Shown piece by piece: positions 32,441 through 43,029 of a stretch of 64,000 bases of DNA; within the stretch, counting starts at the first letter, position 1; every line of letters begins with the position of its first letter. The DNA is from Protopterus annectens. Lineage: Eukaryota > Chordata > Ceratodontiformes > Protopteridae. The translations under genes and the position numbers were made by a program. The stretch lies in NCBI RefSeq assembly GCF_019279795.1, contig NC_056750.1:821569688-821633687 (forward strand), in the 5' to 3' direction. The notes beneath the pieces are model-generated. The model did no database searches. It was not told where the DNA came from and saw only the letters and a program-made list of their open reading frames with translations.

Positions 32441-33165
32441 GAAGTGAAAACATTAAATGAATGGTTCTCTTTAGTGATCACAGAGAAAGGGAAGGGTTTA
32501 CTACTGTGGGCGGCCAGAATACAAAGGGGGGAGTTGTAGCACAGAATGTTGGGACACGGATATTCTGAATGTGCAAATGATATTTTCAAATATCATTTGT
32601 AACTTTCACCAAGTTCTTATAGGAGGGAAGGTTAATGGAAGTACCAGCCTACTTACAAAGATTACAAGACATACATTTTTAGAAACTGTAAATCACTGCT
32701 ACATTATTTAAATAACACTAAATACTATTAGCTTTTAATTAAATGTTCATTATTGCTGAATGACTGTAAATAAGATATTATCATTCTGCAGTTCCTTGAC
32801 AGTCTGCCAAATGAGAAGGAGCAGTCACAGTGCTACAAGTTTCTTCTTTAAGTTAAAGTCATAGTATAGTTCACTGTTTCTGGGAAGTGTATAAAGTTAC
32901 GTAAATGCAATATACACTTTGGTCAGTTTTGATCCAATATCCAATTTTTGTGTAGTCTGCCTTCCATGGTTGACCTTTGTGAATCAATGTAATGCGTGTT
33001 ATCCTTGTGTGACATAGCCAACAAAAACACTAAGTGGAGAAATAAATAGATGGATTGGGTTATGGGAAGAAACTTATAAAAGTATATAAACCAAAAATGT
33101 AAATTCGCACTAAGGGCGGAACCTCCATAGCCACTCAAAACGTACAATACACAACCATCTTTTAA
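32441..33165. other. No gene seen
   Basis: About 0.7 kb without recognisable coding or repeat structure, apart from a short near-palindrome around 32,578-32,603 (AATGATATTTTCAAATATCATT). Confidence 0.5.
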
Positions 33166-33204
33166 AAACACTTTATTCGGACTTTTAATGCAAAATTAGC
33201 TAAA

Positions 33205-33240
33205 GCATTTTCATCCACAACTAGGACTTCACCAGACTAT
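33205..33240 (-). ncRNA. Hammerhead-like motif (degenerate) in second PLE
   Basis: The minus strand reads CTGGTGA, A-G, TCC, loop TAGTTGT, GGA, T, GAAA. It has the same layout as the motifs at 7151-7192 and 57,554-57,593, with a different but still pairing stem (TCC/GGA). The A6 position of the core is G here (CTGG instead of CTGA), so it is likely inactive. Confidence 0.4.
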
Positions 33241-34160
33241 CTACTATTAACTCTATGTACACATTTAAATGCCCTCTCCTAACCACGTAATTTCTGTAAT
33301 TTCTGTTAATTAGGGCACATCATACCAATTCAAATTAAATAAGTTTAAACATAATTAAGCATGCTATGTGAAGAAAAACATTAAAAAGCATAATAACATG
33401 CATTTTCTTAAAACCAATACATTAAACAATGTATGAGTGGATTAAAAGGTATAAAACTGGTAGACAGTAAATAAGCAATTAATATGGAAAAATGCACTTA
33501 ACTTGCTATAAAGGAACAAGTGCTCTCATAAATATACAAAAGAGACATGATTAAACATGATTTATATGAATTTCCTCACAATTAACCTCAAAAATTAGAC
33601 TATAATATCTTTCCTGTCTTATATTATCAATTCAAAAGCACCCCTATGTTACATTTTAAAAATGTCACATAATTTACAACTACAAAGTTAAAAATGCATT
33701 AATTCAATAAACTAAAAAAATCTAATATATTAATATATCAGTACAGTTATAACATGCTATACAAAGTAAAAAATGAAACCGCCACTAATGTAAATTTGTA
33801 TGGTACAATGAATATCCTCTTAGTTATGTTCTGTAAACTAAAAAGACATTGATCATGAGTTTAAAATTACTAAAGCCCCAGGATGACTTGGACTTGGCTA
33901 CTCTAAGCTTTAATACAGGTACAATAGCTGTAGTATCATTCAGTCCTGGGGTTTTACTAGCACCTAGAATTAACTGCCAGTAAAGTCTGCGTATTTGATC
34001 TTTGTCTCCCAATGACTCCCCTCCCCATATCTATATCAACTTCCTCAATAACAAAAATATAAAATCTTCATTTGCACCTTTTTTATATCTATATAAAACA
34101 TTTGTATCATCTTTCTTTGTAATGCCATATTTTCCTTCATGCATGCTCTGTTTTACCTAA

Positions 34161-34475
34161 CTAAAAGAAAGGACATTCAGTACATAATGCAATGTAAACA
34201 ACTCCTTTACTATTACAATTGTAGTATTGTTTATTAAAAAGATACCGGTTTCTGACTGTAATGTTAAAATGGTCTACATTTGTTATATGAGGGTACTGAG
34301 CAGAAAATCCAAATTTATATGTGCCAGCACTCTTAAGAATAGTTACTGATTCTATTTGCTTTCTGTTTTCCAGAATGTCTTTCAAGTTTTGTCCCCTTTT
34401 GTAAATAAAAGTTATAGATTTAGACAAAATCCCTGGTAGGTCAAAGATCCTAGAGAATTTATTCCACTTTTTCAA
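34161..34475 (-). pseudogene. PLE linker and GIY-YIG nuclease start
   Basis: A 104-codon frame: KKWNKFSRIFDLPGIL, FIYKRGQNLKDILENRK, then YNCNSKGVVYIALCTECPFF. In endonuclease-bearing PLEs a KRxxNLKD motif precedes a Cys-containing linker and the GIY-YIG domain, whose first strand reads VVYxxxC. Here VVYIALC is kept. The following FYVGKT-type strand is broken by a stop after PFF, then resumes as LGKTEHA. It would act as the nicking enzyme for insertion; this copy is inactive. Confidence 0.7.
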
Positions 34476-34997
34476 AATTATATCTTTAATCTTATAAACG
34501 TCTGAATTCTAATTCATGATATACACCTCAGTGAAACAATAGGTCAGTATACAATTCTTATTATTTTGTTTATTTATATCTCCCCCAGTTTCATTATTTT
34601 TATCTTTATATTCATCCCCAACAGTAAAATAGGGTGACATTTTGTTCTTCTCCATTCTTTGATGTGTAGTATTTTTTTACTGACCTTATGGGATACAATC
34701 TCTCACTATGAACATATTTTTCACTTTATCACATTCTTTTATAAAATCACCTTCATCAGATACCATATGTGCTACTCTAATAAATTAACCTTTAACAATA
34801 GTCCTTTTTTGGTGTATAGGGTGACCACTTGTAAAATATGAGTTGGAAAATGTATCTTTCGATACTATTAAAAATGTTGATGCAACCTATGGTGTGAATA
34901 GCACAATCCCTTCCACTCCAGGTCCTTGTGAAACGAGACCTTATCAATTCTTTTCTCTTTCCCTCCCCCCATCTTGTCTTAAGTCATGTTATTCCTG

Positions 34998-35170
34998 TGT
35001 TGAAAGGAGATACTACCAGCCCTAGCTGGAATTTTGTAAATAATTATGTCATTGGTGAATATCAAAATGATTTATACAAGATGCTTGTGTTACAAATGTA
35101 TTAGAACTGTATGTCATGGGTATATCAAACTGCTTGTACATACGTGTGTGTGTTGAAAAGATATTTGAAG
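34998..35170 (+). repeat. Left LTR fragment (Gypsy)
   Basis: Matches the right LTR from its first bases (TGTTGAAAGGAG against TGATGAAAGGAG) to GAAAAGATATTT, with scattered substitutions. The remaining LTR sequence and the primer-binding site are deleted. Confidence 0.8.
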
Positions 35171-35507
35171 TAATACAACAGTTGGTAGTTCCCAGAGCCT
35201 GCTGTCTGGTACTTCTAGCCATAGCCCATCACATTCCCTTTGCAAGTCATATGGACATAAAGCATACAGAGAGACATATTATGAAGAATATTTATTGGCC
35301 TGGGATTTCCAGAGATGCAACAAGGTACTGAAGGACTTGCGACTAGTGCCAAAAGGTAGACAAGGCAGGAGGCAAAGTCAAGGCTCTTTTGATGCATTTG
35401 CCTGTGACTAAGGATCTGTTTCAGAGGGTAGCTATGGATATTGTGGGGCCTCTGAGTAACCCAAGTTCCATAGGGAAGAAGTACATCCTAATGGTAGTAG
35501 ATTATGG
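35171..35507 (+). pseudogene. Gypsy integrase, zinc-binding domain and core start
   Basis: Reads AIAHHIPFASHMDIKHTERH, IMKNIYWPGISRDATRY, then, after a stop, TCD-stop-CQ: an HHCC zinc finger with a stop between the cysteines. The core follows: FQRVAMDIVGPLSNP and KKYILMVVDYG, holding the first two catalytic aspartates. It stops there and RT begins at 35,508 (GGTTCTGTGTGGACTAC), so the rest of the core with the catalytic Glu is deleted. Confidence 0.75.
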
Positions 35508-35965
35508 TTCTGTGTGGACTACAGGAAATTAAGTAGTCACACAGAGTCAGATGCTTACCCCATGCCTAGGACAGATGAAGCCCTACAGCAGCTGAGTGGG
35601 GTTAAGTATCTTACCACTATTGATCTTACCAAGGGTTACTGGCAGGTGCTCTTGACTACCAATGCTAGAGAGAGGTAGGCCTTTGTGACTTCTTTCAGCT
35701 TGTATGAGTTCACAAAGATGCCCTTTGGGATGAAAAATGCCCCAGCAGCTTTCCAAAGGCTGGTAGATTATGTCCAGTAGGAGCAGGAGATTTTGCCCTT
35801 GCTTACCTGGATGATATTGCCATCTACAGTCATCCTTGGCAAGAGCACCTTCAGCATGTCAAGGAGGTGCTGGGCAGACTACAGAGGGGAGGGTTGACCA
35901 TTAAGTCCAGTAAGTGTGGGGAGTATTAAGATCAGGCCAGAATCTGCCAAAGTGGAAGCCATTCA
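35508..35965 (+). pseudogene. Gypsy reverse transcriptase
   Basis: Begins inside RT: FCVDYRKL, PMPRTDEALQQLSG, LTTIDLTKGYWQVLL, KMPFGMKNAPAAFQRLVD, then AYLDDIAIYSH in a shifted frame near 35,805-35,835. The catalytic DL and YLDD boxes are intact. Stops and a one-base shift near 35,790 break it. Order and motifs are typical Gypsy (Metaviridae) RT. Confidence 0.82.
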
Positions 35966-35968
35966 GGC

Positions 35969-36590
35969 ATGGCCTGCCTCTGTTACCAAAAAGTAGATGA
36001 GGGCATTCTTAGTGACAGTAGGGTACTACAGAAAGGTTGTCCCCAATCTTATAATTATAGTACCATAGCTGCTCCCTTCACAGACCTGACTAGGAAAAAC
36101 AGGCCAGATAAGGTAGTGTGGACCCCAGCATGTGAGCAGGTATGTCAGAAGCTTAAAGGAGCCTTGGGAGTATCCTCTGTGTTAGCCAGTCCAGATTACA
36201 GCAAAGAATTTGTCGTGCAGGTGGATGCTTCAAACCATGGTGTGGGGTCTCTACTCAGCCAGGTCTCCTCAGAGAGAGAAGAGCGCCCAGTGGTATATCT
36301 CAGCTGTAGGTTGCAACCCAGGGAGGAATGCTATGCAGCTGTAGAAAAGGAATGTCTAGCCATAGTGTGGGCACTGCAGAAACTTCAGCCTGTATGAAAG
36401 GAAATTCACTATAGTTACAGACCACAATCCCTTAACATTACTACATCAAACCAGCCAGCAAAATGCCAAGCTAATAAGGTGGAGCCCAGGGTTTCAGGCA
36501 TATGATAATACAGTGCAGCACCCTAGTGGGGTTAGCAATGCCAATGCAGATGGGGTCTCAAGACAGGGAATGGGATAATGTATTCCCAGA
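35969..36590 (+). pseudogene. Gypsy RT connection and RNase H
   Basis: The frame 35,969-36,397 reads AAPFTDLTRKNRPDKVVW, VVQVDASNHGVGSLLSQVS, PVVYLSCRLQPREECYAAVE and KECLAIVWALQKLQP. It shows RNase H Asp (VDAS) and Glu (EKECLA). A frame break then leads to TDHNPL-like and SNANADG-like sequence near 36,415-36,550, the end of the domain. No integrase follows: the right LTR starts about 80 bp later. Confidence 0.82.
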
Positions 36591-36796
36591 TAAACTCATC
36601 CCTTTGAAGCAAAGTTTCTCAAGGGTCACTTGAAAAACTAACTTGAGTCTTCGAAAGAGGGGGGAAGAAGTGTGATGAAAGGAGATACTGCCAGCCCAGC
36701 TAACTGGAATTTTGTAAATAATTATAAGTCATTGATGAATAATGAAATGATTTATATAAGATGCTTGTGTTACAAATGTATTAGAACTGTATGTCA

Positions 36797-38687
36797 CTCT
36801 ACAACAAAAGGAGAAAGCTACTACAAGATAGAGCAAAATCCTTAAAAGGTAAGACACCGCTGATCACTATAAGTAAAAAGCTAAGAGCTCTCATGAAATC
36901 ATCCAAAGCTAATTTTGAGAAAAAAATAGCTAAGGACTCTAAAGACAACCATAAGGCATTCTTCAGCTATGTCAGAAACTTAGGAGGAAACTCCCAGATA
37001 TGCTCAGAATTAGTTCAAAATGATGTGAAGATTACTGATCCTACAGACATTGCCAACATACTGGCTGACAGGTTCAGTGCAAACTCCCCTAAAGGAGAGA
37101 TATCTATACCAAATGATTGTAGCCCCCCCAAACATCTCTAACGCCCAGGTGAGAACTGCTCTCTCCAAGGCAAAGAACACAGCATCCATGGGACCTGATG
37201 GCATCACCGGCTGTGTGCTCCATGAACTCAACGAGGAATTAAACCCACAGTTAGGACAGCTGTTTAATCTTAGTCTCACCTCCGGATACGTACCCAGGGA
37301 GTGGCACACAGTGACTGTGGTCCCACTCCACAAAGGCGGTGCCTCCACCGACCCTGGAAATTACCGTCCCATTAGCTTGACAAGCCTTATCTGCAAAGCC
37401 ATGGAGAGGATCATAATGGATCTCATAAATAAAGACATAGGGAATTTGCAGACTTTAGATCCAACCCAGTTTGGCTTTGTCAAAGGCAGATCATGCCTTT
37501 TAAACTTGGTTGACTTTTTCGAAACAGTCACCAAGGCCATTGACGAGGGAAAGGCAGTCCATACAGCCTACCTAGACCTGGCGAAGGCTTTCAATACAAT
37601 ACCTCACTCGGGTATCATTAAAAAACTCATCAACTTAAATGTAAACCCATACATTACAAGATGGGTTGCAAACTGGCTGAGTGACAGAACCCACAGGGTC
37701 AGAGTTGCTGGTGCCATGTCAGACTCAAAGCCTGTCACAAGTGGTGTCCCACAGGGCTCAGTCCTGGGCCCACTCTTGTTTGGCATCTACTTTTCTGAAG
37801 TACAAGCAAACACAGGAGGGTTATGGCTGACAAAGTTTGCAGATGACTGCAAACTGGGCGCCGTAGTTGAAAACACATCCGACACAAATATCCTTCAGAA
37901 GGGTCTCACAGAAATGGATAACTGGTGCCAGAGCCATGGCCTTAAGTTAAATGCCAAGAAATGCATAGTCATACCCTTCGGGAAAAATAAGGTTACCCCT
38001 AGCTACCATATAGGTGGCAATCCCCTGAACACAGAAGAAGTTATTAGGGACCTGGGAACCCAGGTTGACAGTAGCCTTTCATTCGACACTCATATTGTTA
38101 AAGTAGTTAGGAAGACCTTCTACATTGCCCACCTTATCATGAAGGGATTCACATCCAGATCAAGGGAAGTCATAGTCTCCCTATACTCATCACTCATCAG
38201 ACCAATGATCGAGTACAATGCCCCATTCGGAATGTATCTGACCCGACACTTGCAGCAGCTGGAGAGGCCACAAAAGTTCCTCACCAAAAGGATAAAGGGT
38301 CTCAAAAATCTGTCTTATGCTGCCCGACTGAAAGAACTCCAGTTATATTCAGTTGCTTACCGCTTGCTCAGAGGTGACCTATGCCTGACATACAAGGCCA
38401 TGTCAAACCCAGATTTGATGAACATGCTTCATCTCAAAAAATCTAGATCCCTCAGAGCCACAAGGGCGGGAGACTTAAACCTCGACACGGTTATTAATAG
38501 AACGTGCTGGAGGGATAGATTCATCGCCCAAAGACTCCCTGTGCTGTGGAACAAAATCCCAGTTTATGTGAGGCAGAGCACCTCGCTGGCCTTGTTCAAG
38601 AGGAATCTTGACCAATGGATGGGAGATCGCAGATACACCCCAGGGGTTACCTCAGTGTCACTGCTCGACAGAGGCATAGCTAAATAA
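36797..38687 (+). pseudogene. CR1-like ORF2: linker and reverse transcriptase, one frameshift
   Basis: The first frame (to 37,141) gives SLYNKRRKLLQDRAKS, NHKAFFSYVRNLGGNSQ and DPTDIANILADRFS. The second (to 38,687, over 500 codons) gives ASMGPDGITGCVLHEL, EWHTVTVVPLHKGGAS, NYRPISLTSLICKAMERI, FGFVKGRSCLLNLVDFF, TAYLDLAKAFNTIPH, SGVPQGSVLGPLLFGIYF, KFADDCKLGA (FADD at 37,836-37,847), LNAKKCIVIPFG and the C-terminal RDRFIAQRLPVLWN region. The two frames meet at a run of seven Cs near 37,124-37,130, so a single base slip explains the break. This is the best-preserved LINE RT here and among the youngest insertions. Confidence 0.9.
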
Positions 38688-38774
38688 TGGGCATAGTTTC
38701 TCCAAACTAAAGGGGTGGCGTAAGCCACAAAACTATGGGCTAGGCTTATAAATGCCCTTGGGCAGATAGCCTAG

Positions 38775-38802
38775 TATGAACCTATGAACCTATGAACCTA
38801 TG
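38775..38802 (+). repeat. CR1-type 8-bp 3' terminal repeat
   Basis: TATGAACC repeated three and a half times at the very end of the element. Terminal 8-mers are used in CR1 retrotransposition to align RNA and target. Confidence 0.88.
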
Positions 38803-38990
38803 TGTATATCAAACTGCTTGTACAGACGTGTGTTGAAAAGGTATTTGTGAAATGTTTGTGTTTAAAATGGATCCACAGTGTGCCCTACTGGAAGAGAACA
38901 GAAATGTACATGCAGTATTCTAACTATTTAAATGTATATATTTTCATATATTTTAACAGTGGAAACTGGAATAAAGGAGGTTAACTTCAG

Positions 38991-40170
38991 AAAAATAAAT
39001 GAAATTAAATTACTTTCTGGCTAGGCCATAAAAGATGGTATCTTTCAGTTTTCAATGCAGCAAAAGAGACAAACCCCAGGATTCAGCAAGCTGAAATTTC
39101 TGTGCAGGAACAGTGTAGCTGTTCCTGCATGGAATAAGGCTGCCAAGCGATCCAGCAAACAGCCAATCTGAAGTGCATGAGCACATACATGCACTGTTCC
39201 TGCATGGATACAGCTGCAGAACATTACCTCATTTGCTGGTGAAAAGCATACAAATTAGGTGAATTAGTGATTCACCAAGCCGCCAGGTATCCATGCAAGA
39301 ACAGTGTTATTTGCAGAAATGTATTCACTTACTAACTAAATAGATTTCTGCAAATAACAAAACGGAGGCATGACAGCTCTCTAAAATGCATGTGTTACAG
39401 TGTTTAGTCATGCCAATGGCCAAATATATGGCCACTGGCATGGAAAACTGTTTTATTTTAATAAAAATCAAATTACTGTTTTGGCCGATCTCAGCCATTT
39501 AAGCATAGGGCAGCGTCGCCCAAACAGGATAGTGACAAAAAAAAAAAAAAAAAAAGTAAAAACTCAATTTTAATGGAAGTCTGCATTTTTCCATTATAGT
39601 CTATGGCATACAGAATGAAAACAATACCAGGAAACAGTGGTTGTCAGGGGGAAAGGTCCTGTGTAAGTGCAGTAACTATGGAGTAAGGCAGTGGGGAATG
39701 CAAATGAGGGGAAGTTTACTGAATCACAAAAATCTTCTAAGTCCCAAACTGCACTTAATCGTATAGGTGCTCTAGGATGATGATGTAACTAGGAGGAGCA
39801 ACAGACATGAAAAAGGGGTGTTTACGGTATGTTGTAAGCACATTGGAGACCTAAAGCAGAGATAAGCTTAGCTAAGCAAGGGTGTGTGTCTGGCTTATTC
39901 CATGAACTGAGGAGCGTGTTCATGCCCAGAGGAGGGCCATTTCTTACTGTTTACATAACCTAAATGGCACGCATTTGGTGTAAAAGAAAACAAACAAACA
40001 AAAAAAAACAGAAATAGCAGGACTGTTTACATTTGGGCACCGGTTTGTGCGTCACGCCTTGGGTTAAAAGGGGAGGAAATGCCATTGAGTGTATTTTCCT
40101 GCATGGTGTACAATCTGGTTTGAGGGTTTCCTCTGTTTTTTTCTGCATTTTCTGAGCTAATATACACTAC
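38991..40170. other. No gene seen; some hairpins and a poly-A run
   Basis: A 15-bp perfect hairpin, GTTATTTGCAGAAAT (39,306-39,320) against 39,344-39,358, and a 9-bp one (CAGGAACAG/CTGTTCCTG near 39,103-39,125) suggest an old MITE at about 39,060-39,360. A run of about 17 A lies at 39,537-39,555. No coding motif. Confidence 0.45.
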
Positions 40171-40173
40171 GGA

Positions 40174-40826
40174 GAGCTTCGAGTAGGTTTGCCAGGGTAT
40201 ATAACTGCTAATTACTGACTGTAATTGGTCCTCGTTGTGATCTTAACCAGTCATGCTCCTTTCTTGAGCCCTGGTGTAGGGATTGCACTCTAATAAGCTA
40301 AACATGAAATAAGAGGATTTATCTCCTTTGCAGCTACTGTATTTATTAACCGGTGAGGTTTTATTTAGAATATTGCTTACAGCCTACCGAATGCTTCTAG
40401 TTGGTTTGTCCAGTTATAAATTGGTATTACAGAAGCTAGCGTCTCTCGCTGTGCTCTAAATCAGTTGTGCTCCTATATACTTGCTACCTGGAGAGGTTTT
40501 TTAACTAAATATTTTTCTTACAACCTACCAAGAGCTTCTATTAGGAAGGAATGGTTATTTTAATGTTGATTATGGACCATAGTGTTACTGACAGAAGGAT
40601 AACACTGTAAAATATTAAATACATTAAAGTGGGGTTATTTAAGTGTTAATTATAGTCCATAGCGCTACTCGCTGTGACCTTAAACTAGTCACACTCCTAT
40701 CATGTGCCCTGATATAAGGATATCACTATAATTACAGTAATTCCGTTACAGAGGGGTTTCTCCTCTGCAGCTACTCTACCTGCTAACCAGAAAGGTTTTT
40801 ATTGATTATAGCCTACTTTATAGTGT
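40174..40826 (+). repeat. Three diverged tandem monomers (possible L2 5' promoter repeats)
   Basis: Three unequal units, about 40,174-40,387, 40,388-40,530 and 40,531-40,826. Each begins near GAGCTTC and ends CAGCCTACC, CAACCTACC or TAGCCTAC. Shared inner blocks are CGCTGTG(A/C)(C/T)CT, CAGTCATGCTCCT-like and CTGCTACC/GGTTTTTT-like stretches. They lie upstream of the L2-like coding region in the same orientation. Monomeric 5' repeats act as promoters in some LINEs; that role here is inference. Confidence 0.5.
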
Positions 40827-42300
40827 TCAGGCTCTGAGCGCTGCACTCTTTCACCTAATTTAACCTTGGATATTTTTTTAGACACATAAATTTGGCTTTT
40901 TTTCCCAATCTGGGCTAGTATTATTTGACCTGCTTGCTGCAATTGCTCACACATTTTAAACTGGTAGCTGTGTTCTGAAAAGCGCTTCCTGGTCTATGTG
41001 ATATGAAATGCATTTGGGGACAATACTGCTGTTTTAGCACATGTATCATCTTATTTTTATTGTCTGATGTTAAATGTACTTGATTATATTATTGCTGTGC
41101 TAGCCTGTACAAATTACCTAGCTATAAACCACCTTATGCTTTCCCTGTAGTGAAGGCTAACTATTCTATTTAACTGTTTGGGAAAAGGTTTTAAATTAAT
41201 GTCAGGGCTGTATGTGCAGTAGTCCACAGAAAATGTACTACTGAATATAACATTATTTCATGTATATGAAGGTTGTACAAACTGTAAACCTGTTGGGTTC
41301 ATTTTTTTTACCTTTAACTAATCCTTTCATAGGAATTAGGATTTACTTGAATGTGACTATAAATGTTTCTTCTTTTTCCCTATGTGCCACACAATCAGAT
41401 GTTTAGGTATCTAATGCTGCCTATCTGCGTTTTTCACTGTACTGCGTCTTACCCTCCACTCATGTACTGACTTGCACTCCTTCCTTACCATTTCACCTCC
41501 CACCTCTGCATAGACTTTAACCTAGTTGCCATCTTATAATCTTACTTATTTTCTGTCTCTTTTTCAGCATTTCAGTCTTGTGCTTGAGATACAGGCTGCC
41601 CCCTATTCATCAACCTAGCAAGGCAAAGAAATCCTATCTGAACAGGAGGGAATATCCAACTGGAAAATCCTACGTGGACTACCTAGTTTCTCCTTGCTCA
41701 GCCTCACAGTGTAGATGACAACCTACAGTCATTTTAACTATTTAACTAAAATTGTGAGTGCTTTAAAGTTGTACTAATCGTAAGGGCCAGCACACCCGCG
41801 GACCTACCCCAAAGACCATCTATTAATATCCTACTTTTTTCCTCCTTTACCTCCTATACTAGTGAATCTCATGCAATTTCCTATATATACCACTAGAGGG
41901 CAGCAGAACTCAAGGCATGTAAAGCTGTTTCTTACTGCCAGCCAAACTCCTCTAGCCCTGTGTATGAGCCTCTCTCAGTTACCCCTGTTAGTACTCTTAC
42001 TTCAGGTAATTACCCCCAACCCCATGAATGATTGTAAAAAGGAATTTAACCTTGTTAGCCTTAAATATAAATAAACCAGACAGCTTATTCTATTACCACT
42101 TACTACTACAGTTATAGAACTATTTAATTAACTCTCTAAATAACCTTACTTTTCCTGCTATAGAACTCTTTAATTTTACCTCTTCCCCTACCCATCTATA
42201 CTAAAAGCTCACCCTCTTATGTCTTATGTTAAGTAAATAAAGAAAGTGCCTCTTACATACTCCAAGCTTGTAGAACACAGTCTCACTGTATAACTGATTG
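40827..42300. other. No ORF; likely 5' region of L2-like copy A
   Basis: About 1.5 kb of C/T-leaning sequence without a coding motif, leading into the L2-like 5' part that is shared with copy B (CACTCCGTTCGCCCTC against CACTTCGTTCACCCTG). Where the element starts cannot be fixed. Confidence 0.4.
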
Positions 42301-42958
42301 CCCCTCAGCCTCTCTCAGCTGTGACCCACTCCGTTCGCCCTCACTCCGCTCCCCTACCCTACCCCCAATTCCCAACCACCCCAGTGGTCGTAAACTTATA
42401 CTTCTTCAACCATACCCTCTCTCCCATCCAACCAATCCCATTCACCATCCTTCTCACAAAATTAACCACACCCATATATCATTTTTCTATCAGTGACAAT
42501 AACCCAAGTATTTTACTATATCCCTTTCCTTCTAGCTAACAAGTATTAGTTCCCCTCTCTAAACGCTCTTCTTATCCAATACCACCTTTTTTAATTTTAG
42601 ACTTAACTCCTAAAACTTCTTATACATATCTCAACAAGATGCCTTTAGTAGTAAAAACTAAAATAACCAAATCAATACTCATAGCTTTAATTTCAATTGC
42701 CCTCACCTCTACCTACCTCATCACCTCCTTTGAAAAACTGTACTATTACCATTTTACTCTCTAAAACAAACAGCAATACATACTCCCATACTCCCTAATA
42801 TTTAAACTAATATCACTTCCGTTCCCACCTATCTGCTACCTAAATACCATACACTCTCCCACATTAAATACAATAAACCCACAGTAAAGAAAGTAAAATA
42901 TCAAACCAATTTTATAAATACTTCTACAATTAAACTAAGTAATCCCTCCTTAAAAGAC

Positions 42959-42985
42959 AGTGACATCCACCCTAACCCTGGCCCT
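42959..42985 (+). other. 2A-like motif in L2 copy A
   Basis: Encodes SDIHPNPGP just before the endonuclease. It resembles the 2A consensus D(V/I)ExNPGP, at which ribosomes skip a peptide bond. The Glu is replaced by His, so function is doubtful. Copy B has the same motif. Confidence 0.6.
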
Positions 42986-43029
42986 ACCAATCCTGCTACC
43001 CAAATAACCCACCCTAAACTCCCTTACTC

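Larger units (their letters stand above)
33166..34840 (-). mobile_element. Second Penelope-like element fragment (3' half)
   Basis: Minus-strand relic running from RT thumb to 3' terminal repeat. Near 34,700-34,800 it reads GQFIRVAHMVSDEGDFIKEC-like RT C-terminal sequence in a broken frame. At 34,161-34,475 it carries a frame with KKWNKFSRI, KRGQNLKDIL and YYNCNSKGVVYIALC, the linker and start of the GIY-YIG nuclease. The C-terminus at 33,824-34,012 ends QLILGASKTPGLNDTTA. Downstream is an A/T-rich 3' part and, at 33,205-33,240, a hammerhead-like motif. It differs from the 7-19 kb PLE and lacks the 81-bp repeats. Confidence 0.75.
36797..38802 (+). mobile_element. CR1-like LINE, 5'-truncated, inserted in the Gypsy right LTR
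   Basis: About 2.0 kb inserted between GTATGTCA and TGTGTATATC of the right LTR; the left LTR is uninterrupted there (ATGTCATGGGTATATC). It begins in the endonuclease-RT linker, encodes a nearly whole RT and ends in 3.5 copies of the 8-mer TATGAACC (38,775-38,802). Short 8-bp terminal repeats and lack of a clear target duplication are characteristic of CR1. It is the same family as the minus-strand element at 477-5790. Confidence 0.88.
34998..38990 (+). mobile_element. Gypsy-type LTR retrotransposon remnant with integrase before RT
   Basis: Left LTR fragment 34,998-35,170 and right LTR 36,673-36,796 plus 38,801-about 38,990 share GAAAGGAGATACT, GGAATTTTGTAAATAATTAT, GATGCTTGTGTTACAAATGT and TATCAAACTGCTTGTACA. 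The right LTR is split by a CR1-like insertion. The left LTR is cut on its 3' side and joined directly to integrase coding. Internal order is integrase, RT, RNase H, then a purine tract (AAAGAGGGGGGAAGAAG) touching the right LTR. Gag and protease are missing. Integrase upstream of RT is the order of Gmr1-like Gypsy and of Copia elements; canonical Gypsy has it last. The exact right end is uncertain. Confidence 0.75.

Noticed and set aside
39060..39360. A definite MITE
   Set aside because: Several short inverted repeats are present but no consistent terminal repeats or target duplication could be read, so it is only noted as possible.
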